Counted from the first letter of the stretch, positions 34,567 to 44,465 are shown. The stretch is 64,000 nucleotides of DNA from Wolinella succinogenes DSM 1740 (GCF_000196135.1 NC_005090.1:2046356-2110355); one strand, 5' to 3'. The notes: generated by a model from the letters alone, not told the origin. Translations and numbers: made by a program.

Positions 34567-36498
34567 ATGAACAACTTCTTTGAAAAAAACCTCCAAGCCC
34601 TCGACAAAGTCGATCCGATTCTAGTCGCCAAAATGCGCCTTGTTACCCCTAACCAATTTTTTGAAGTCTATGCCGACGAGGATCCCGCCAATGTGAACAT
34701 CATCGATAAGCGCCACAACAAACCCCTCTACACCTCCAAGCCCGTAGAGGAGACGCTAAAGAAGATCGAGGCCATGACGGAGTTTAGTTACTATCCCTAC
34801 CTCTATTTTTACGGAGCGGGCAATGGAATCTTTTATAAACTTCTCCTTGGCAACGAATCGCTCAAGAGGGTCTTGGTGATTGAGCCTGATCCTGAGATTC
34901 TCTTCGTCGCACTCCACTTTGTTGACTTCTCCAAAGAGATAAGCGAGAGAAGAATCATCTTTGTGCTTAGCATTGATCTGAGCGCCCCTAGAGCCATGAG
35001 TTATATTGGCTATCAAGACTCTCCACTCTATTGCAAGCTCTATGATTTACACCTCTTCACCCCCTATTACAATGCCTACGCCGAGGACTATCTGAGGGTG
35101 AACAAACTCTTTTTGAGGGCGATTGAGCACTCCATCATCTCCATTGGCAACGATTCTAGGGATGCTCTTTTGGGTCTAGAGCACCATGTCAAGAATCTTC
35201 CTGATATGCTTCAAGGGCCCCATGTGGTCGAGCTCGTTCGCAAAAGCGCCAACACCGACACCGCTATCATCGTCTCTACGGGCCCCTCTCTCTACAAACA
35301 ACTCCCGCTCCTCAAAGAGATCGCCCCCTATGTGACGCTGCTTTGTATCGATGCCTCTTTTCCAATTCTCCATGCACATGGAATCAAACCCGATATTGTT
35401 TTGAGCCTTGAGAGGGTCAAAGAGAGTGCGAAGTTCTACCAAGAAACCCCCCTAGAGGCGCAAGAGGGCGTAGTTTTTGCCATCACTTCCATTGTCCATG
35501 AGGACCTCAAAAAAGCCATCACTAGAGGAATCAAACAATTTAGTATGCGCCCTTTTGGCTACACCAAATACTTTGACCTAAGCCCCTATGGCTATTTGGG
35601 GATTGGAATGAGTGCGGCTAATATGGCCTATGAGCTTGCCGTCCACTCAAGGTTCAAACGATGTGTTTTTATCGGACAAGACCTTGCCTTTGGCGAAGAT
35701 GGCACCAGCCACTCCAAAGGGGCGGTCTATGGCGAGGAGGAGATCAAGCCCTCCACCCTTGGCGATCGAGTGCTCGTGGAGAAGTATGGCGGAGAGGGAG
35801 AGGTGGAGACCACCACTATCTGGAAGATGTTCCTCAACTTCTTTGAGCGTGATATTGCCGAGACTCCTTACAAGATCGAGGTGATCAACTGCACCGAAGG
35901 GGGAGCGAGAATCCATGGCACGATTGAGATGCCTTTTATTGAGCTCGCCCAAAGCCTTGATAGAAGCCAAGCAAAGCAGCCCATCACGCTAGAGCTTCCC
36001 ACCCCAAAAGAGAGTGAAGAGAATCTCACCAAGGCGCGCCAAAAGATTCTCGATCTCTTAGAATTTGGCCACACCAAAAAGGCCGAAGTGGAGCGAGTCT
36101 TTTTGGGAGTAGTCGGGATGACGGAGGAGCTTGAACGCCTCAACAAAGAGAATCGCCTTGAAGAGATCGACTTTGCAGCCATTGGCAAACTCTTGGAAGA
36201 GATTGACAACATCAAAGACTTCTTCCATGAGCCTCAGTTTTTGCAAATATTCCTAGACGCGGTTCAATCTTATATCGTCCACCAAGAGCTAGAGATTGCC
36301 AAAATTGTCGTGAAATTCACCACTGAAGATATCTACAAAAAAGCCAAGCAGATCGATTGGCTCTACGCTCACAAATATTGGCTCTTCTCCCTTGCAGGCG
36401 GAATGAACGCCGTCCTAGAAGTGGTCAAGCGAGGGGCGGCAGAGTGGATGGAGATCCCAAAGCATTTTGCAGAAGGAGAGGATAAAGATCTAGTGTGA
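34567..36498 (+). CDS. Maf-family (DUF115) motility accessory factor
   Basis: 643 residues. The central DUF115/MptE-like domain is recognisable: YFYGAGNGIFYKLL, VLVIEPDPEI, then TAIIVSTGPSLYKQLPLL, LLCIDASFPILHAHGIKPDIVLSLERV and FIGQDLAF, the order seen in Campylobacter and Helicobacter Maf proteins. Maf proteins are proposed to transfer nonulosonic acids (pseudaminic or legionaminic) to Ser/Thr of flagellin. Position directly downstream of flaB supports that role. No pseudaminate synthesis genes are in the window, so the donor must come from elsewhere or differ. The last 74 bp overlap the convergent histidine kinase gene. Confidence 0.88.
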   Translation: MNNFFEKNLQALDKVDPILVAKMRLVTPNQFFEVYADEDPANVNIIDKRHNKPLYTSKPVEETLKKIEAMTEFSYYPYLYFYGAGNGIFYKLLLGNESLKRVLVIEPDPEILFVALHFVDFSKEISERRIIFVLSIDLSAPRAMSYIGYQDSPLYCKLYDLHLFTPYYNAYAEDYLRVNKLFLRAIEHSIISIGNDSRDALLGLEHHVKNLPDMLQGPHVVELVRKSANTDTAIIVSTGPSLYKQLPLLKEIAPYVTLLCIDASFPILHAHGIKPDIVLSLERVKESAKFYQETPLEAQEGVVFAITSIVHEDLKKAITRGIKQFSMRPFGYTKYFDLSPYGYLGIGMSAANMAYELAVHSRFKRCVFIGQDLAFGEDGTSHSKGAVYGEEEIKPSTLGDRVLVEKYGGEGEVETTTIWKMFLNFFERDIAETPYKIEVINCTEGGARIHGTIEMPFIELAQSLDRSQAKQPITLELPTPKESEENLTKARQKILDLLEFGHTKKAEVERVFLGVVGMTEELERLNKENRLEEIDFAAIGKLLEEIDNIKDFFHEPQFLQIFLDAVQSYIVHQELEIAKIVVKFTTEDIYKKAKQIDWLYAHKYWLFSLAGGMNAVLEVVKRGAAEWMEIPKHFAEGEDKDLV

Positions 36499-37321
36499 TC
36501 TTCGTCCCTCTCTCTTTTTGAGAGCGAATTCTCACCTTGATTCCATGACTTTGGGCGAAGCGCTGAACCAGCGCCAGCCCCACCCCATACCCTTCAGAAG
36601 AATCATCCACTTGAAAATATCGATCAAAGACACGCCAAATCTGCGACTCCTCCATTCCAATCCCCTCATCTTCGATACTCAAATATCGCCCCTCTTCAAG
36701 CCTCACCCACACCTCTCCCTTGGAGGAGTATTTGAGGCTATTGGCGAGGAGATTCTCTATCACTTTGACGAAGAGGAACTCATCGCACACCCCCCAGACG
36801 CCAGAGGAGATCTCGCTCCTTAGCCTTTCGCCTCCAGACTTCTCTAAAAAGAGCTCAATGGCCGATTCGACTATACTTTTGAGCTCCACCCTCTCTCGCC
36901 TATCTTTGCCAATCTCACGGCGAATCAAGGCATCCACTACACGAAACTGCCGATGAATCTGCTTGGAAGCAAGCTTGATTCGCTCTAGCCTCCGTCGCTC
37001 TTTCTCCTCGCGTGCTTGATTCTTGCTCAGAAGCTCAATATTGGCTTCAATGGTCGCTAGGGGAATATTGAGCTCATGAATCGTCTCTTTGAGTAGTCGA
37101 TCTAGCGCCTCCTCTCTCTCTTGACTCTTTTTCAAAAAGCTCCCCGCCAGCCAATACCCCGCACTTCCTGAGAGAACAAAAAAGAGCGGAAACCAAAAAA
37201 TGGCGTTTTTTGTATGGAGAGAACCTTGCAAAAAGAGCATGGTGAAAAGAAGGGCGCTAAGTGAAGCAAGGGCGAGACTCAGCCACAGCCCTACCCTCTC
37301 GTTCCAATGCTTAGAGCTCAA
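36425..37321 (-). CDS. Sensor histidine kinase
   Basis: 298 residues. Two transmembrane helices (about 11-31 and 41-62) are separated by only about nine residues, so there is no periplasmic sensor domain; the signal is probably sensed in or at the membrane. HisKA domain with the phospho-accepting His82 (ETIHELNIPLAT), then the ATPase domain with the N box NLLANSLKYSS and G1 box EDEGIGMEES plus GYGVGLALV. The gene start overlaps the response regulator stop by 11 bp, so the pair is coupled. The 3' end overlaps maf by 74 bp, tail to tail. Confidence 0.9.
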   Translation of the reverse strand: MSSKHWNERVGLWLSLALASLSALLFTMLFLQGSLHTKNAIFWFPLFFVLSGSAGYWLAGSFLKKSQEREEALDRLLKETIHELNIPLATIEANIELLSKNQAREEKERRRLERIKLASKQIHRQFRVVDALIRREIGKDRRERVELKSIVESAIELFLEKSGGERLRSEISSGVWGVCDEFLFVKVIENLLANSLKYSSKGEVWVRLEEGRYLSIEDEGIGMEESQIWRVFDRYFQVDDSSEGYGVGLALVQRFAQSHGIKVRIRSQKERGTKITLDLYPLLLQNALGSPSTLPPLA

Positions 37322-37967
37322 AGCGATACCCTACTCCGCGAATATTGTTGATGCTCCCCTCACCCAAATATTTTTTGAGCGCATTGACATAGACACGAAG
37401 CGCTCCCCCGCTTGGTTCCTCCTCTGGCCACAGATGGTCATAGATCTCTTCTTTGCCCACCACTCTCCCTCGGCTCTCCACCAAAAGCTCCAAGAGCTTT
37501 GATTCCTTAAGCGGCAAGACGATCTCTTCTCCTTCGATGATGAGCCTCGATTCCTTGGGAAAGAAGAGCCTCTTAGCATCAATCTTCACCCCTGCAAAAT
37601 CTCCTTTGGAACGCCGAAGAATCGCTTGGATTCTCCAAAGGAGCTCCTCTAGATTGAAGGGCTTGGTGAGATAGTCATCACACCCGCTTAAAAAACCTTC
37701 GCGGAGCGATTCTCCATCGCTTAAAGAGGTGATGAAAATCGCTGGCGTGGCGTCAAATTCGCTCTTCAGATGTTTAAGGAGCTCAAACGCGCTCCCATCA
37801 GGAAGTTTCACATCCATGAGATAGAGATCAAAGCTCCTCTCGCCAGTGAAGCGCTCAAACCCTGCTCTATCCAAGGCCCACTCCACTCTAAAGCCCTCCT
37901 CCTCCAAAAACTCCTTGACCGTCTCGCCCAAAAGCGCATCATCCTCTAGCAATAGTAGCGAGCTCAT
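37311..37967 (-). CDS. OmpR-family response regulator
   Basis: 218 residues. Receiver domain with acidic D9/D10, phospho-acceptor Asp52 (YLMDVKLPDG), the Thr/Ser step FITSL and Lys in YLTKPFNLEELLWR. C-terminal winged-helix DNA-binding domain (about 125-218) ending VRGVGYRFEL, as in OmpR/PhoB proteins. Divergent from the NosL-like gene; direct repeats TTAAC with 11-bp spacing lie at the -35 position of that gene and are good candidates for its binding site. A copper-linked stimulus would fit the target gene (compare CrdRS of H. pylori), but this is inference. Confidence 0.92.
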   Translation of the reverse strand: MSSLLLLEDDALLGETVKEFLEEEGFRVEWALDRAGFERFTGERSFDLYLMDVKLPDGSAFELLKHLKSEFDATPAIFITSLSDGESLREGFLSGCDDYLTKPFNLEELLWRIQAILRRSKGDFAGVKIDAKRLFFPKESRLIIEGEEIVLPLKESKLLELLVESRGRVVGKEEIYDHLWPEEEPSGGALRVYVNALKKYLGEGSINNIRGVGYRFEL

Positions 37968-38030
37968 CCTCTAGAACCATCCTTCTTTTATTGGCGACTT
38001 TAGAAGAAAGATTAACACAAAAATTTCACT

Positions 38031-38046
38031 TTAACGCTCCATTAAC
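38031..38046 (+). promoter_or_regulatory. Direct repeat TTAAC-N6-TTAAC, candidate response-regulator site
   Basis: TTAAC at 38031-38035 and 38042-38046 have an 11-bp period, the spacing used by OmpR-family dimers. Further TTAAC units lie at 38012 and 38079. The tandem pair sits 10 bp upstream of a TACAAT (38057-38062), in the place of a -35 box, between the divergent response regulator and NosL-like gene. Confidence 0.55.
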
Positions 38047-38056
38047 ACTCAAATCC

Positions 38057-38062
38057 TACAAT
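38057..38062 (+). promoter_or_regulatory. Candidate -10 element of the NosL-like gene
   Basis: TACAAT 42 bp before the GTG start at 38105 and just downstream of the TTAAC direct repeats. Confidence 0.5.
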
Positions 38063-38104
38063 CTCACTTATCAAATCTTTAACACTAATCAAGAAGGAGA
38101 AGAG

Positions 38105-38839
38105 GTGAAGAAGGCACTATTTTGGATGTTTGGAGCGCTGCTTGCTATGCTTTGGGCTGCACCCCCTGCGATGTTTCAGAGCGTTTCCAAAGAGGAAGCG
38201 ACTCTGCTACAAAAAGGCCCTGAGGCTCAATACTGCCCCAATTGCGGCATGGATTTGGTGAAATTCTATAAAACCAACCACGCTGTGAAGCTCAAGGATG
38301 GCGAAGTACGTCAATACTGCAGCCTTCACTGCCTTATCGAAGAGCAAGGGAGTGGCTATCTTAAAGACAAACAAGGACTCATCGATCAGATTCTAGTGGT
38401 TGATGTGGAGAGTCTCAAATTCATCCCCGCCCAAGAGGCTTTTTATGTCGTGGGTAGCCAAAAACCCGGAACCATGACGATGACCAGCCAATACGCCTTC
38501 AAAAATCGTACCAAAGCCGAAGCATTCGCCAAAGAGAACGGGGGCGAGGTGATGGACTATAAATCTGCCTATGCCGTAGGTGAGGCGGAGTTTGCCAAAG
38601 ATATTGCAATGATTAAAAACAAACGCGAAACAGGGATGTACCCCAAGGGCGAAAAACTCTATAACGAATCGTGTGACAAATCTCGCCTAGAGAAGCTCCA
38701 TGTTCACACCATTGCCGAATTCAAAGCGATGGTGAAAAACAGCGATATCTGCGGAAAAGATCTAGACGATTCTTCACTTCAAGCCATCTCCCTTTTTGTT
38801 TGGGATAAAAAGCTCGCCAAAGCTAATCACTCTCACTAA
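38105..38839 (+). CDS. Exported NosL-domain protein with a haem-less cytochrome c-like tail
   Basis: 244 residues from GTG 38105, which has AAGGAG upstream and begins a clear signal peptide (MKKALFWMFGALLAMLWAA). The NosL-like domain (about 40-165) carries CPNCGM (C44, C47, M49), HAV, and CSLHC (C72, C76), a set of soft ligands fitting Cu+ binding. The C-terminal 60 residues (KGEKLYNESC to ISLFVWDKKL) look like a class I cytochrome c but have a lone Cys where CxxCH should be, so no covalent haem is expected. Probably a periplasmic copper handler under the divergent two-component system. Confidence 0.8.
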   Translation: MKKALFWMFGALLAMLWAAPPAMFQSVSKEEATLLQKGPEAQYCPNCGMDLVKFYKTNHAVKLKDGEVRQYCSLHCLIEEQGSGYLKDKQGLIDQILVVDVESLKFIPAQEAFYVVGSQKPGTMTMTSQYAFKNRTKAEAFAKENGGEVMDYKSAYAVGEAEFAKDIAMIKNKRETGMYPKGEKLYNESCDKSRLEKLHVHTIAEFKAMVKNSDICGKDLDDSSLQAISLFVWDKKLAKANHSH

Positions 38840-39707
38840 GCCTAACGGAGACAAACTCGCCAAAAACCTTGGCGAGCCTCCCCAAGCTTCCCTCGCGTCG
38901 CACCTCGTAGAAGTGGCGCCAAAACTCCCTCCCGATGATCTCCACCCTAAAGAGCCTCCCCTCTTTTATCTCCCTTTGAACACTAAGAAGTGAGAGGCAA
39001 CCCAGCGCTCCATGGCTTTGGATGAGTCTCTTGATCGCTTCACTTCGATCCAATTCCAAAAAAAGAGGGAACGATTCCTTCACATCCACCACTTCCCTCA
39101 AAAAAGCATCCCTCATGCCCGAACCCTTCTCTCGCAAAATCCACGGTCGATCAAAAAGCTCATCAATATAGCGCGCTCTAGCGGCCAATCCTTCATCTGA
39201 GGTGACCACAGCGAGCTCATCCCTTCGCAAGAATCGCTTCATAACCCCTTGATTATCCTCTGTCTCTCCCTCAATGAAGGCCTGCTCCACCTCACCCCCA
39301 AGAAGCGCCTCTAGACACTCGGCGGTATTATGAATGCGTGCCTGGAGATGGACTTTGGGGTGGGTTTGGCGAAACTCAAAGAGAATCTCAGGGAGAAGAT
39401 ACTCCCCGATGGTATGCGTGGCAGCGATTCTTAGCTCTCCGCATAAAGAGCTTTGATCAAGAAGCTCCTCTTGAGCCTCACGCCACAGTCTCACAATCTC
39501 TTTAGCCCTAGGCTCCAAAAAGAGCGCTGAAGAGAGGGGCAAGAGTCTTTTACCCGAACGGTCAAAGAGCTTCGAGCCTCCTTTCTCTTCAAGCTTAGAG
39601 AGCAGATGGGAGGCGTTTGGCTGGCTCATACCCAGTCGCTCTGCGCTCTGCGTGAGACTCTTTGTGGCTAAAAGATCCAAAAAAAGCTCCAGCTCCCTTA
39701 GTCGCAT
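38823..39707 (-). CDS. LysR-family transcriptional regulator
   Basis: 294 residues from ATG 39707 (GGAG five nt upstream; an in-frame GTG lies two codons before). N-terminal helix-turn-helix (LELFLDLLATKSLTQSAERLGMSQPNASHLLSKLE), then a periplasmic-binding-protein-like effector domain (GELRIAATHTIGEYLLP, close to CysB/CbbR/YeiE types). Divergent from the YeiH-type transporter and separated from it by a 20-bp palindrome, so it most likely controls that gene and itself. The effector is unknown; YeiE-like regulators respond to sulfur compounds. Its 3' end overlaps the NosL-like gene by 17 bp, convergent. Confidence 0.92.
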   Translation of the reverse strand: MRLRELELFLDLLATKSLTQSAERLGMSQPNASHLLSKLEEKGGSKLFDRSGKRLLPLSSALFLEPRAKEIVRLWREAQEELLDQSSLCGELRIAATHTIGEYLLPEILFEFRQTHPKVHLQARIHNTAECLEALLGGEVEQAFIEGETEDNQGVMKRFLRRDELAVVTSDEGLAARARYIDELFDRPWILREKGSGMRDAFLREVVDVKESFPLFLELDRSEAIKRLIQSHGALGCLSLLSVQREIKEGRLFRVEIIGREFWRHFYEVRREGSLGRLAKVFGEFVSVRLSESD

Positions 39708-39731
39708 ATCCACTCCAAATCGAAATATTGA

Positions 39732-39751
39732 ATGATTTTACTTCAAATCAT
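39732..39751. promoter_or_regulatory. LysR-type palindromic operator
   Basis: Inverted repeat ATGATTT-N6-AAATCAT, perfect 7-bp arms, midway between the divergent lysR-type gene (start 39707) and transporter gene (start 39809). The size and position fit a LysR-family recognition site. A TATTAT at 39762-39767 could be the transporter -10. Confidence 0.65.
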
Positions 39752-39808
39752 CTATTTTACTTATTATATTCGCTTGGAGTATCCTTTCGAGCAAAAAAGG
39801 AGTCCCTT

Positions 39809-40810
39809 TTGAAGCTCTCCATTCGCCCTTTTGTGCTTGGAATCGCCCTCTGCACCCTTATTGGAATCGTCGCCTTTGGGCTGGCCAAAATCCCTTTTTT
39901 CCTCTCGCTCCACCTCTCCCCCTTGATTCTCTCTGTGTTGGTGGGCATGGCGCTTGCTCCTTGGTATAAAAAGAGTGGACAGATCGGAATCATAGGGGTC
40001 TTGTGGTGCGGTAAACGACTCTTGCGCCTAGGAATTGTCCTCTTTGGATTTCAAGTCACCCTCCAATCCCTGCTAGGAGTTGGAGTGGAGGGCTTTTTGA
40101 TCGCCCTTTTGGTCGTGGCAGGAATCTTCACCCTGGGAAGCTATTTGGGCGTGAAGCTCTTAGGCTTAGATAGAGAGACCTCTATGCTCATTGCCTGCGG
40201 GAGTGCGGTGTGCGGAGCGGCAGCGATTCTTGCTCTAGAATCACTCTCTAAAACTCCTGCTCACAAAACCGCCATCGCCGTGGGCGTGGTGGTGCTCTTT
40301 GGGCTCCTCTCAATGTTCCTCTACCCCCTTGTCTATGAGGCAGGATTCATCCCTCTCTCTCCTTTACAAGAGGGAATCTACACGGGAGCCACCCTGCATG
40401 AGGTGGCCAATGTGATTGGAGCGAGTGCCAACCTCCCCAAGGAGGCGCAAGAGGCGGCGGTGATCGTGAAGATGATTCGCGTCATCCTCTTGGTGCCTCT
40501 TTTGCTCCTTCTCTCTTTCACGATTCTAAAGCACAGAGAAAAGGGCTCTAACGAGGTGGCGATTCCTTGGTTTGCCTTACTCTTTTTAGGAGCGATTCTT
40601 CTAGGGAGTCTCTTTTTTTTTCCCTCTTGGCTCCGCTCTCTTCTTCAAAGTGGCTCACTCTTCTCTCTGACGCTTGCCATGGGAGCTTTAGGGCTTGTGA
40701 GTGATTTTTCTAAGCTTCAAGGCGTAGGAGCCAAGGCGCTCGCCTTGGGGGCGATTTTGTGGGGAGTGTTACTCTTTGGAGGGTTAGGGCTAGTGAAGCT
40801 CCTAGCCTAA
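39809..40810 (+). CDS. YeiH/UPF0324-family membrane transporter (putative sulfate/sulfite exporter)
   Basis: 333 residues with about ten transmembrane helices. Family landmarks: LSPLILSVLVGMALAPW, GKRLLRLGIVLFGFQVT, ACGSAVCGAAAILA and ATLHEVANVIGA. Members are annotated as putative sulfate exporters, but transport has rarely been tested; genes for YeiE-like LysR regulators are commonly adjacent, as here. No ATG is available near the conserved start; TTG 39809 is preceded by AAGGAG at proper spacing. The open frame upstream (from 39662) overlaps the divergent regulator gene and is not used. Confidence 0.85.
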   Translation: MKLSIRPFVLGIALCTLIGIVAFGLAKIPFFLSLHLSPLILSVLVGMALAPWYKKSGQIGIIGVLWCGKRLLRLGIVLFGFQVTLQSLLGVGVEGFLIALLVVAGIFTLGSYLGVKLLGLDRETSMLIACGSAVCGAAAILALESLSKTPAHKTAIAVGVVVLFGLLSMFLYPLVYEAGFIPLSPLQEGIYTGATLHEVANVIGASANLPKEAQEAAVIVKMIRVILLVPLLLLLSFTILKHREKGSNEVAIPWFALLFLGAILLGSLFFFPSWLRSLLQSGSLFSLTLAMGALGLVSDFSKLQGVGAKALALGAILWGVLLFGGLGLVKLLA

Positions 40811-40827
40811 GAGGCTAGGAGAGAAAA

Positions 40828-41811
40828 TCAAACAGGGAAGACGCGAATGGAGCTATCAAGCTTTTGCTGGAGCACCGATTCAATGGCAAAAAGAGTACCC
40901 GTGGAGCTACTTGCGCATCCTGCGCAAGCCCCTACATAGCGGATGTAGATGTCGGTATGCCCATCGCTAGAGCTTCGAATATCAATCACCTCCATATTAC
41001 CCCCGTCCATCATGAGCATCGGTCGGATATTGTCATCGATCACTTTGTCGACCGCCTTGACCTTTTGCACCATGCTCATCTCATTAAAGCCAAGCTCTCC
41101 GCTGGCACTCTTGTCCGCTTGAGTTTTGAGCTTCTCATCATCCATCTCAGCACGAGTTTGCGCCAAAATATCGACCAAATAGTATTCGCGCTCTTCGTGG
41201 CCTCCAGGTTTCACACAGCTTTTGCAGAAGGCTCCTGCTTTGGTGTAGGCCGTCACCTCTTCGACGGTTTTAAGGTCGTTGATTCTAATCACCTCTTTGA
41301 GGGTTCCAAGGCTCACTCTAGCACACTCACAGACGATAATCTCATCCTCAAAGCTCGCCATATCCACACCCTTGTAAAGGGAAGCGGCCTTTTTGATCAC
41401 ATCATAAGCCATCACCGAACAGTGCATTTTTTGTCCAGGCACGGCGGGTGTTTCAGGGTCATCACGGAGGGCTTTTTCGACATCAATGTTGGTGATCTTG
41501 ATCGCTTCATCAACCGTCTTGCCAAGGCAGAGCTCCACCATCATATCTGAGCTCGCAATCGCTGTCCCACAGCCAAAACTCTTGAATTTAGCATCGATGA
41601 TTCGATCGGTTTTAGGATCGATAAGCCAATAGAGTCGCACCGCATCCCCGCACGATTCGGCGCCATAATCAGCGATGATGAGCTTGGCTCCTTTAGCGTC
41701 TGCATCCTCTTGAGAGAGGGTTCCTAGATATTTGGGATTGTCCATGCGCGCGGCCACTTTATTGGAGTAGGCATCCCAAAGTGCGCCGCCCAAAAGATCA
41801 TTTTTTGCCAT
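40828..41811 (-). CDS. nifU: NifU-type iron-sulfur cluster scaffold
   Basis: 327 residues, the full three-domain NifU: an N-terminal IscU-like scaffold (about 1-130, ESCGDAV, SFGCGTAIASS, HCSVMA), a central BFD-like [2Fe-2S] domain (VCECARVSLG and FCKSCVKPGG), and a C-terminal Nfu domain with CAGCASS. In Helicobacter-type Epsilonproteobacteria NifU/NifS is the general Fe-S assembly system, not nitrogenase-specific. It lies 19 nt after nifS, in one operon. The scaffold takes sulfur from NifS and passes clusters to apo-proteins. Confidence 0.95.
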   Translation of the reverse strand: MAKNDLLGGALWDAYSNKVAARMDNPKYLGTLSQEDADAKGAKLIIADYGAESCGDAVRLYWLIDPKTDRIIDAKFKSFGCGTAIASSDMMVELCLGKTVDEAIKITNIDVEKALRDDPETPAVPGQKMHCSVMAYDVIKKAASLYKGVDMASFEDEIIVCECARVSLGTLKEVIRINDLKTVEEVTAYTKAGAFCKSCVKPGGHEEREYYLVDILAQTRAEMDDEKLKTQADKSASGELGFNEMSMVQKVKAVDKVIDDNIRPMLMMDGGNMEVIDIRSSSDGHTDIYIRYVGACAGCASSSTGTLFAIESVLQQKLDSSIRVFPV

Positions 41812-41830
41812 AATTTTTTCCTTCCTAATC

Positions 41831-43048
<1,218 letters not shown>

Positions 43049-43089
43049 TTAGTAAATGAATCGATATTAAAAGTAAACAAAAATAGTTA

Positions 43090-43108
43090 AAAGATAATTT
43101 TTATCTTT
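43090..43108. promoter_or_regulatory. Inverted repeat upstream of nifS
   Basis: AAAGATAA-TTT-TTATCTTT, perfect 8-bp arms, 87 bp upstream of the nifS start, with a possible minus-strand -10 (TAATAT, 43064-43069) below it. A second repeat, TCGATT-N11-AATCGA, lies at 43042-43064. It may be an operator for nifSU or, less likely, a weak terminator for fliI on the same strand. Confidence 0.4.
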
Positions 43109-43160
43109 AGTCTATTTTTTCAAGGAATTTACTCTAAAAAACTTTGAAACAAATTAAACC

Positions 43161-44465
43161 CTATCCCATGAGCGTCACCAGCTCACTGACGCTCTTTTCA
43201 AACTCCCAATTCTCATCGAAGTTCTGCTTTAGATAACCCTCCATCCTCTCTTTTTTCTCAATCGCCTCATCCAACTCTCTATCATTGCCCTTTTGATAGG
43301 CGCCGATTCGAATCAAAACCTCATTCTCCTTGAGGAGCGAATAGAGGCGTCGAAACTTGCGAGCGGCTAGCACATGATCTTTGGTGCTCACGTCATTCAT
43401 GAGCCTGGAGGCGGAGTTGAGGATATTGATGGGAGGATAGATTCCAAAATCAGTCAGCTCCCTAGAGAGGACAATATGTCCATCTAGGATGCTTCGACTC
43501 TGATCAGCGATAGGATCGCCCATGTCATCCCCCTCCACCAGCACGGTGAAAAAAGCAGTGATCGAACCATGCCCCTCCTCTTTGCCCGCGCGCTCCATGA
43601 GCTGAGGCAAAAGCGTGAGGACAGAGGGAGGATAGCCCTTGCTCGTGGGGGGCTCGCCTAGAGCTAGACCGATCTCGCGTTGCGCCATGGCGAATCGAGT
43701 GACCGAATCCATCATAAAGAGCACATCCTCTCCGCGTGCTTTGAAATACTCCGCCACGCTCATCGCACTAAAAGCTCCATATTTACGCATAAGAGGAGAA
43801 TCGTCACTAGTGGCCACCACCAAAACCGTGTTTTCTAGATTCCCCCCTAGATTCTTTTCAATGAACTCGGGCACCTCTCGCCCACGCTCTCCAATGAGGG
43901 CAATCACCTTGATGGGTGCACTCGCTCCTTTGACGATCATCCCCATAAGTGTGCTCTTCCCCACGCCGCTTCCCGCGAAGATTCCCAATTTTTGACCTTT
44001 ACCGCAAGTGAGGAGCCCATCGATGCTCTTCACCCCCACGCTAAAGACCTCATCGATCATTCCTCGCTTCATCGCGGCAATGGGAGGTTTGATGATGGGG
44101 GCATATTCCGTGCCAAGAATCTCCCCCGCCCCATCAATAGGTCGTCCCAATGGATCAACCACCCTTCCAAGAAGTCCCGCTCCCACAGGAATCTGAAGAC
44201 CTCTATTATTCAGATAGACTCGATCACCCACCTTGCTCCCCTCGATAAAGGAGAAAGGCGAGACGGTGAAGCTCTCTGATTCCACCACCGTCACCATGCC
44301 CATGCTTTCGTGGTGATTCTCGCCCTGAATGATTCGCACAATGTCTCCCACTGAGGGCCTGAGCCCCACCACCACAATCGCCCCCGAAGAGACTTTGACA
44401 ACTGTTCCAAAGGTGGGAGAGAGGGACTTTTTCCCCAATTTCTCACGAAGGGCATACAAGGGCAT
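43161..44465 (-). CDS. fliI: Flagellar type III export ATPase
   Basis: 434 residues from ATG 44465 (AGGAG ten nt upstream; a TTG three codons earlier is possible but too near that site). F1-type ATPase: Walker A GIFAGSGVGKSTL, the Walker B segment VLFMMDSVTRFAMAQREIG, and the catalytic loop ALIGERGREVPEF. FliI hexamers energise unfolding and entry of flagellar substrates at the export gate. It stands apart from other flagellar genes, as is usual in Epsilonproteobacteria where these genes are scattered. Confidence 0.95.
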   Translation of the reverse strand: MPLYALREKLGKKSLSPTFGTVVKVSSGAIVVVGLRPSVGDIVRIIQGENHHESMGMVTVVESESFTVSPFSFIEGSKVGDRVYLNNRGLQIPVGAGLLGRVVDPLGRPIDGAGEILGTEYAPIIKPPIAAMKRGMIDEVFSVGVKSIDGLLTCGKGQKLGIFAGSGVGKSTLMGMIVKGASAPIKVIALIGERGREVPEFIEKNLGGNLENTVLVVATSDDSPLMRKYGAFSAMSVAEYFKARGEDVLFMMDSVTRFAMAQREIGLALGEPPTSKGYPPSVLTLLPQLMERAGKEEGHGSITAFFTVLVEGDDMGDPIADQSRSILDGHIVLSRELTDFGIYPPINILNSASRLMNDVSTKDHVLAARKFRRLYSLLKENEVLIRIGAYQKGNDRELDEAIEKKERMEGYLKQNFDENWEFEKSVSELVTLMG

